NCBI GenBank assembly: GCA_910584575.1
Contig: CAJUBG010000082.1
Coordinates: 1-10,528 of the forward strand
Source of the DNA: an uncultured Dorea sp.
GTDB lineage: Bacteria > Bacillota > Clostridia > Lachnospirales > Lachnospiraceae
Length of the DNA stretch: 10,528 bases
Direction of reading: 5' to 3'
Shown here: one piece after another, positions 6,086 to 10,528 of the stretch
Numbering within the stretch: the first letter of the stretch is position 1
Layout of the letters: the number at the start of each line of letters is the position of its first letter
Notes under the pieces: model-generated
Database searches by the model: none
Seen by the model: the letters and a program-made list of their open reading frames with translations, nothing else
Told to the model about the DNA's origin: nothing
Position numbers and translations under genes: made by a program

Positions 6086-6910
6086 TTATTGAATTACTTC
6101 CCTGCGCGCCTGCTTCTTATACTGCTGCCGGTATTCCCTGGGGGACATTCCGTAAACACCCTTAAACGCTCTGGAAAAATGCAGCAGGTTCGGATAACCC
6201 ACAGACGCACCTACATCGCCAATCGGCGCATTACTCGCCGTAAGCTCTGCCGCAGCCCTCTCCATGCGGAAGCTGATTAGAAATCTCTGAGGGGACTGCC
6301 CTGTAATTGATTTAAAAACCTTGCCGAAATAACTTCGGTCCAGCCAGCACTGTCTTGCCAGTTCTTCTACTGATATGTGCCGGAAATAGTTCTGTTTGAT
6401 GTACCGGACCGCACCCTCCACATACTCCTCGCTGGTGCGTCCTTCTGCCGTCTGCCGCCGAAACCTGGACGTGCGAATCAGGCTGTCCATAAAAAGGTAT
6501 AGATAACCTGTCGTCCTAAGGGGACATTCTTCTTCGCTTCTTACCAACTCCATCATACTGGAAAGAAGCTCATCCCCGCCTCTTGGTTCTTCGGGAAAAT
6601 ATACCGGCTGGTCAGCGGACAAGCCGGACATGCTCACATATTCCTCTGCCCGAAGCCCTCCGAATTCCACCCACACATAATCCCACTCCCCGTCCGAAGT
6701 CACTTCACTGTTCTCCTCCTCCGGTCCGATTAAAAACCCAGTCCTTTCAGACAGCGCGTGAAGGCAAGATGGTTCTTTTTCTTTATCTATCCGCAAAACA
6801 CCTCTGCCTGAAATGATGTAACAAAAAAGATAATGACCGCCAGATTCATACTGCTTTATCCGTAGCGGACATCGTTTTTCATACCCGCATCGATAGATCG
6901 ACAAATCCAT
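6086..6910 (-). CDS. AraC-family transcriptional regulator (first of two paralogues)
   Basis: A 274-residue regulator. The N-terminal part (about 1-110) is a cupin-like sensing domain (YLFCYIISGRGVL, WDYVWVEFGGLRAEE). The C-terminal part (about 165-265) has two helix-turn-helix units: ISVEELARQCWLDRSYFGKVF and IGDVGASVGYPNLLHFSRAFK, ending in the AraC signature GMSPREYRQ. Such proteins usually bind a sugar and activate a nearby transport or hydrolase operon. The ATG at 6910 is chosen because it aligns with the paralogue's MDLTIYQYGYEK and has AAGGAG 11 or so bases upstream; a GTG at 6922 lies inside that ribosome binding site. It resembles the next gene upstream in both domains, so the pair came from a duplication. 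The target is probably the divergent ABC operon, but the ligase gene downstream is also possible. Confidence 0.9.
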   Translation of the reverse strand: MDLSIYRCGYEKRCPLRIKQYESGGHYLFCYIISGRGVLRIDKEKEPSCLHALSERTGFLIGPEEENSEVTSDGEWDYVWVEFGGLRAEEYVSMSGLSADQPVYFPEEPRGGDELLSSMMELVRSEEECPLRTTGYLYLFMDSLIRTSRFRRQTAEGRTSEEYVEGAVRYIKQNYFRHISVEELARQCWLDRSYFGKVFKSITGQSPQRFLISFRMERAAAELTASNAPIGDVGASVGYPNLLHFSRAFKGVYGMSPREYRQQYKKQARREVIQ

Positions 6911-7129
6911 AAAGCTTCCCACTCCTTAATTTGTATTATTAGGTTTTGCGTAAAACTATTATTTGGCAATATTATAAACACATCAACTGCCGTTTTTCAA
7001 GAGTTTTTTTATAAGAAATGCATATAAACAAAACTACCTGTCTATAATCTTGTTTTTCTGCCTGTACTCCCGCGGCGACACTCCATACACCCCCTTAAAC
7101 GCCCTGGAAAAATGCAGCAGGTTCGGATA
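6171..7129. repeat. 26-bp identical stretch shared by the two AraC genes
   Basis: Positions 6171-6196 and 7104-7129 are identical over 26 bases. Both encode the end of the second helix-turn-helix (Y-P-N-L-L-H-F-S-R). Sequence around them also differs at only scattered bases. It marks the duplication, or strong constraint plus possible gene conversion, rather than a mobile repeat. Confidence 0.7.
6971..7000 (-). promoter_or_regulatory. Promoter of the first AraC-type gene
   Basis: Minus-strand -35 TTGAAA (6995-7000) and perfect -10 TATAAT (6971-6976) with an 18-base spacer lie in the 123-bp gap between the two AraC genes. Each regulator can therefore be transcribed independently. Confidence 0.65.
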
Positions 7130-7942
7130 TCCCACGGACTGTCCAATATCGCTGACCGAATCGTCGCTGATAATCAGCGCGTCCGCCGCCTTGGTCATAC
7201 GGTAACGGATCAGGAACTCCTGGGGCGACTGCCCGACCACCTTTTTGAATACCTTACCGAAATAGCTGCGGTCTAGCTGACATTTCTTCGCAATATCCTC
7301 CACCGTAATATCCTGGTCATAGTTATGCTCAATATACACCACGGCCTCCCTAGCATAGAACTCGCTGAGCTTCCCGCCCTGAAGCTGCTTCTTGGACGCC
7401 GAATACTTAATTAAACAGTCCAGGAACAGATAGAGATGGCCGATCATCTCCATGTTGGAGGCATTCTGGCTCTTGACGATGGTAAGCATCCTCTCCTGAA
7501 GGCTTTCTCCGTACTCCGGCGACGCCAGACGGTATACCGGCGACTTGTGGGACAGCCCTGCAAGCTCGACACACTCCTTGGCGCGCAGACCTCCGAATTC
7601 CACCCACACATACTCCCATGGCTGGTCATTGTCCGCAAAGTAGGTGGTGACATATCCCGGCTCGATAAGAAATCCATTTCCCGCCTCGATATTATGGGGA
7701 ACCGCCTCCCCCCTCTCGTCGTTGGCATGCAGACATCCCTTTCCTGAGATTACATAATGGAACAGATAATTGTTCCGAACATAAGGTCCAAAAGAATGTA
7801 GTGGTTCACACTTCTCATACCCATATTGGTATATTGTCAGGTCCATAAAACGCTCGTCCTGAAACACAGAAAACAAATGATTCGTCATTTTGCGTTTCCC
7901 TGCCTTTCTGATAGTTTCCTGATTTTTCGTGAAATTGCTCAA
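7034..7942 (-). CDS. AraC-family transcriptional regulator (second paralogue, divergent from the sugar ABC operon)
   Basis: A 302-residue regulator with a cupin-type N-terminal domain (YLFHYVISGKGCL at about 60-71; WEYVWVEFGGLRAKE at 109-123). Its C-terminal AraC DNA-binding domain (about 200-297) contains ITVEDIAKKCQLDRSYFGKVF and VSDIGQSVGYPNLLHFSRAFK, then GVSPREYRQ. The start is TTG at 7942, chosen because a strong GGGAGGTGA lies 5 bases or so upstream; an ATG at residue 19 has only a weak ribosome binding site. The protein is about 28 residues longer at the N-terminus than its paralogue. Divergent position beside a CUT1 transporter operon is the classic layout for a sugar-responsive activator of the MsmR/RafR kind. 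The sugar cannot be named. Confidence 0.9.
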   Translation of the reverse strand: MSNFTKNQETIRKAGKRKMTNHLFSVFQDERFMDLTIYQYGYEKCEPLHSFGPYVRNNYLFHYVISGKGCLHANDERGEAVPHNIEAGNGFLIEPGYVTTYFADNDQPWEYVWVEFGGLRAKECVELAGLSHKSPVYRLASPEYGESLQERMLTIVKSQNASNMEMIGHLYLFLDCLIKYSASKKQLQGGKLSEFYAREAVVYIEHNYDQDITVEDIAKKCQLDRSYFGKVFKKVVGQSPQEFLIRYRMTKAADALIISDDSVSDIGQSVGYPNLLHFSRAFKGVYGVSPREYRQKNKIIDR

Positions 7943-7993
7943 AACTCACCTCCCTTTTTTATAGAAAATCACGAAAATTCATTTATTTTTAAT

Positions 7994-8023
7994 ATTATAT
8001 ACCATAATACGTCTATACTTCAA
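7994..8023 (-). promoter_or_regulatory. Promoter of the second AraC-type gene
   Basis: Minus-strand -35 TTGAAG (8018-8023) and perfect -10 TATAAT (7994-7999) are 18 bases apart. They lie about 50 bases upstream of the TTG start, in an AT-rich stretch. Confidence 0.65.
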
Positions 8024-8073
8024 CAATTTCTTTATAATGCCGCATTATGATAAAATTCCGCCTCATCTAAACA

Positions 8074-8102
8074 TTTACCTTTGCGTAGCAAACTGCTATC
8101 AT
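8074..8102 (+). promoter_or_regulatory. Candidate promoter of the sugar ABC operon
   Basis: TTTACC (8074-8079) and TATCAT (8097-8102) are 17 bases apart, giving a weak -35 and good -10. A weak -35 fits an activator-dependent promoter, as expected for AraC control. The inverted repeat TAGCA-AAC-TGCTA (8086-8098) sits in the spacer and overlaps the -10 box. Confidence 0.5.
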
Positions 8103-8150
8103 TTTACCAGTAAATACATAAAAATTCATGCAACTTAACGAAAGCATGAA
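8103..8150 (+). promoter_or_regulatory. Inverted repeats in the leader of the sugar ABC operon
   Basis: TTTAC-CA-GTAAA lies at 8103-8114, directly after the candidate -10. A perfect 7-bp inverted repeat TTCATGC / GCATGAA (8125-8131 and 8144-8150, 12-base loop) ends just before the ribosome binding site AGGAGAGGTG. The first could be an operator. The second could be an operator or an mRNA hairpin near the start of translation. Neither is followed by a T-run, so they are not terminators. Confidence 0.45.
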
Positions 8151-8170
8151 GGAAAAAGGAGAGGTGTGGA

Positions 8171-9454
8171 ATGAAAAAGAGAGTAATTGCCACAACACTT
8201 GTGGCAGCAATGCTGATTGGGACCGCTTTTTCAGCAAGTGGCTGCAGCTCCGAAGGCAGCTCTGACGGAAAAACCCATATCACCATGCTTCAGTACAAGC
8301 CGGAGGCCGTTAAGGCTTTCGAGAAGATGGAGGCCGAGTTCAATGCGACACATGATGACATCGTATTGAAGATCGAGTCCCCCAACGATGCCATGACTGT
8401 ACTGAAAACACGTTTCATCAAGGAGGACGCCCCAGATATCATCGGTATCGGCGGTGACGTCAATTTCTCAAACTTCCTTGATGCTGAGATGCTGATGGAC
8501 ATCTCAGACTTTGAAGGGCTTTCCCTAATCAAGCAAGCCTACTTAGACATCGACAAGAACCTGGAATTCGTTCCCATGGACGGCGTATACGCAGTTCCTT
8601 ATGTAGCGAATGCAGCAGGCGTACTGTACAACAGAGAGATGTTTAAGAAAAACAAGTGGGAAATTCCGACAACGTGGGATGAATTCATGGACCTGTGCGA
8701 CGAGATCAAAGCTTCAGGACAGCAGCCCTTATACTTCGGTTACAAAGATGTATGGACCTGTCTGGCGCCGTGGAACGCACTTGCCTGTGACCTGGCTCCT
8801 GCCGATGTCTGCCGTCAGGTAAACAAAGGCGAGACAAAATTCATCGACGAGTATCCGGAGGTTGCCGAGAAGATGCTTGAACTTCTTGACCATGCACAGG
8901 ACGATCCGTTTGCGTACAACTACAATGACGCATGTACTGCATTCGCGAACGGTGAATCAGCAATGTACTGTATCGGCAGCTACGCTGTTCCGCAGATTCA
9001 GTCCGTGAATCCGGATATGGACATTGATTCCTTCGTAATGCCGGGATGTGACAATGCAGACGACAACATTCTGAACTCTGGTGTTGACCTTCAGTTCTGT
9101 GTTACCAACGAGTGCAAAAACAAGGAGGCTGCCTACGAGGTACTTCAGTTCATGTTAGAGGACTCCACCATCCAGACATACTTGGACGACCAGAACGCCG
9201 TTCCGTGTAAGGATAAGGAATTTGAACTTTCTCCGGCTCTTGACGGCATGCTTGACTACATCAACGAGGGCAAGATGGTTGACTACCAGGATCACTACTA
9301 TCCGGCAGAGATGAGTGTGGACGCTCAGATCCAGACCTTCTTACTTGACGGCGACGTAGACAAGTTCCTGAACAAGTTCGACACAGACTGGGTACGTTAC
9401 AACCGTGACATTATCCGCAAAGTACAGGAATATGAGGAAAAGGGAGGGAATTAA
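8171..9454 (+). CDS. Sugar ABC transporter substrate-binding lipoprotein (CUT1 family)
   Basis: A 427-residue extracellular solute-binding protein (family 1, MalE/MsmE-like). It has a lipoprotein signal peptide: MKKR, a hydrophobic core, then a lipobox-like ASGC with the modified Cys25 (Ala instead of the usual Leu at -3). Typical family features follow: an opening strand ITMLQYKPEAVKAFEKMEAEF, APDIIGIGGD, VYAVPYVANAAGVLYNREMF, WEIPTTWDEFMDLCDEIK, and a C-terminal FLLDGDVDKFLNKFDTDW. It captures an oligosaccharide or sugar outside the membrane and delivers it to the two permeases encoded next. ATG at 8171 has AGGAGAGGTG a few bases upstream. Substrate is not readable. It is the first gene of the operon; the permease starts 2 bases after its stop. 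Confidence 0.93.
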   Translation: MKKRVIATTLVAAMLIGTAFSASGCSSEGSSDGKTHITMLQYKPEAVKAFEKMEAEFNATHDDIVLKIESPNDAMTVLKTRFIKEDAPDIIGIGGDVNFSNFLDAEMLMDISDFEGLSLIKQAYLDIDKNLEFVPMDGVYAVPYVANAAGVLYNREMFKKNKWEIPTTWDEFMDLCDEIKASGQQPLYFGYKDVWTCLAPWNALACDLAPADVCRQVNKGETKFIDEYPEVAEKMLELLDHAQDDPFAYNYNDACTAFANGESAMYCIGSYAVPQIQSVNPDMDIDSFVMPGCDNADDNILNSGVDLQFCVTNECKNKEAAYEVLQFMLEDSTIQTYLDDQNAVPCKDKEFELSPALDGMLDYINEGKMVDYQDHYYPAEMSVDAQIQTFLLDGDVDKFLNKFDTDWVRYNRDIIRKVQEYEEKGGN

Positions 9455-9456
9455 TA

Positions 9457-10308
9457 ATGAATAAAAAATTAAGCAGAAACCAGACCTTTTTATTAATTAC
9501 AGTTCCGATCCTGGCATTGTTCTTCTGCTTCAACACTCTGCCATTGATTAAGGGCCTGATTTACAGCTTCACGAACTTCAAAGGCTTCGGAAGCTACGAC
9601 TGGGTAGGTATGCGTAACTACGCCGACTTATTTACAGACGCGCGTGTAGGAAAATCCTATCTCTTTACCTTCAAATTCGCCATCCTGGCTACGGTTCTTA
9701 CCAACGTAATCGCCCTGCTTCTTGCACTGGGCTTAAACGGTAAGATTCGGGCAAAGAGCGCCTTAAGAGGTATGTATTTCGTTCCAAGAATCCTGGGCGG
9801 ACTGGTTGTAGGTTACATCTTCGGATACATTTTCACCTACATCCTTCCTGCACTCACAGGAACCGGAAGTATGCTTTCCAACACCAAGACCGCATGGATT
9901 GCTATCGTAATCGTCGCTGCATGGCAGTCTATCGCACAGACCACTCTCATCTATATCTCCGGTCTTCAGACCGTACCGGAGGATGTATATGAGGCAGGCG
10001 CTATCGACGGCGCTACCGGATGGTTAAGCTTCAAGTCACTGACTTTCCCGCTGATCATCCCATTCTTCAGCATTAACATGGTATTGAGTATGAAAGACTT
10101 CCTGATGGTATTCGACCAGATCATGGCGTTGACCAAGGGTGGTCCTGCACAGAGTACAGAGTCCATCTCCTACCTGATTTACAACAATGGTATGGGCGGC
10201 GGACAGTTCGGGTTCCAGAGCGCTAACGCGGTAATCTTCTTCATCGTGATTGTTGCAATCTCTGTGGCTCAGCTTACTATTACAGGAAAGAAGGAGGAAC
10301 AGTTATAA
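9457..10308 (+). CDS. Sugar ABC transporter permease, MalF/UgpA type
   Basis: A 283-residue inner-membrane protein with about six membrane segments, the usual length for the short MalF-type CUT1 subunits. The EAA loop that docks the ATPase is EAGAIDGATGWLSFKSLTFP (179-198). The CUT1 hallmark LTKGGPAQSTE is at 225-235, and RGMYFVPRILGGLVVGYIF (104-122) is the usual second-helix region. The start has a GGGAGG ribosome binding site in the end of the upstream gene. It ends in TAATG, overlapping the next permease start by one base, so the two subunits are translationally coupled and made in equal amounts. Confidence 0.95.
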   Translation: MNKKLSRNQTFLLITVPILALFFCFNTLPLIKGLIYSFTNFKGFGSYDWVGMRNYADLFTDARVGKSYLFTFKFAILATVLTNVIALLLALGLNGKIRAKSALRGMYFVPRILGGLVVGYIFGYIFTYILPALTGTGSMLSNTKTAWIAIVIVAAWQSIAQTTLIYISGLQTVPEDVYEAGAIDGATGWLSFKSLTFPLIIPFFSINMVLSMKDFLMVFDQIMALTKGGPAQSTESISYLIYNNGMGGGQFGFQSANAVIFFIVIVAISVAQLTITGKKEEQL

Positions 10309-10528
10309 TGAAACAGAAAAATAAAGTTGCGGCAACTACTAATTGGCCGCTTACCATCCTTTTGATTGTTGGCTGTCTGACTGTTATCTTCCCGCTTTAC
10401 ATGGCGTTTGTGATCGCTTTCAAGAAGCCGTCAGAGATGACCAACGACATTGCAGGGGCGTTAAGCCTTCCAAAATCCTGGAGTCTTGAGAACTTTGCAG
10501 AAGCTATGCGCGTCACAGACTTCTGGCA
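10308..10528 (+). CDS. Sugar ABC transporter permease, MalG type (partial, runs off the window)
   Basis: The first 73 codons of the second permease: a charged start (MKQKNKV), a first membrane helix (WPLTILLIVGCLTVIFPLYM), then FVIAFKKPSEM and LSLPKSWSLENFAEAMRVTDFW. This matches the start of MalG/MsmG-type subunits (K-P-x-E, then LP-x-x-W-x-x-x-NF). It has GGAGG upstream inside the preceding gene and a one-base overlap with its stop codon. The EAA loop and C-terminus lie outside the window. Confidence 0.92.
   Translation, partial: MKQKNKVAATTNWPLTILLIVGCLTVIFPLYMAFVIAFKKPSEMTNDIAGALSLPKSWSLENFAEAMRVTDFW

Noticed and set aside
8132..8150. Catabolite-repression (cre) site around AACGAAAGCATG
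   Set aside because: It resembles half of the cre consensus only and lacks the second half in the right place.
1..10528. CRISPR arrays, tRNA, rRNA or riboswitches
   Set aside because: No regularly spaced repeats, no tRNA cloverleaf and no recognisable aptamer were seen on either strand; short RNAs could be missed by eye.

Overview
The window looks like the chromosome of an anaerobic gut Firmicute, most likely a Lachnospiraceae/Clostridiales member. The evidence is Gram-positive style ribosome binding sites, a carbohydrate ABC operon with divergent AraC regulators, and an integrated element run by a large serine recombinase. The exact species cannot be read from the sequence.

Region 1 (1 to about 3645) is the right-hand part of an integrated mobile element whose left end lies outside the window. 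It carries an AT-rich gene for a CPBP-family membrane protease (53-706). Next comes a Phd/Doc-type toxin-antitoxin pair on the minus strand (707-1323), with its own strong promoter. A 60-residue protein of unknown function (1497-1679) and a 641-residue large serine recombinase (1733-3658) follow.

Region 2 (about 3645-4214) is the 3' part of a host gene for a nitrate/sulfonate/taurine-type (NMT1/SsuA-like) ABC substrate-binding protein. It is cut at the codons for GGMPEM by the element. The recombinase frame runs across the junction and uses a stop codon lying in host DNA. A hairpin at 4264-4287 separates this remnant from the convergent next gene.

Region 3 (4314-7942, minus strand) holds an acyl-CoA ligase of the AMP-binding superfamily (CaiC/FadD-like) with its own promoter, then two paralogous AraC-family regulators in tandem, each with its own promoter.

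Region 4 (8171 to the end, plus strand) is the start of a CUT1-type sugar ABC transporter operon: a substrate-binding lipoprotein, a MalF-type permease and a MalG-type permease cut by the window edge. It is divergent from the AraC genes across a 228-bp control region with several inverted repeats. No ATPase gene is visible; CUT1 systems often share an MsmK-type ATPase encoded elsewhere. The AraC proteins most likely sense the sugar and control the transporter.

I found no wholly new defence or RNA system. The most notable points are the element junction, where the host supplies the end of the recombinase gene, the small unknown protein next to the recombinase, and the operator-rich divergent region.
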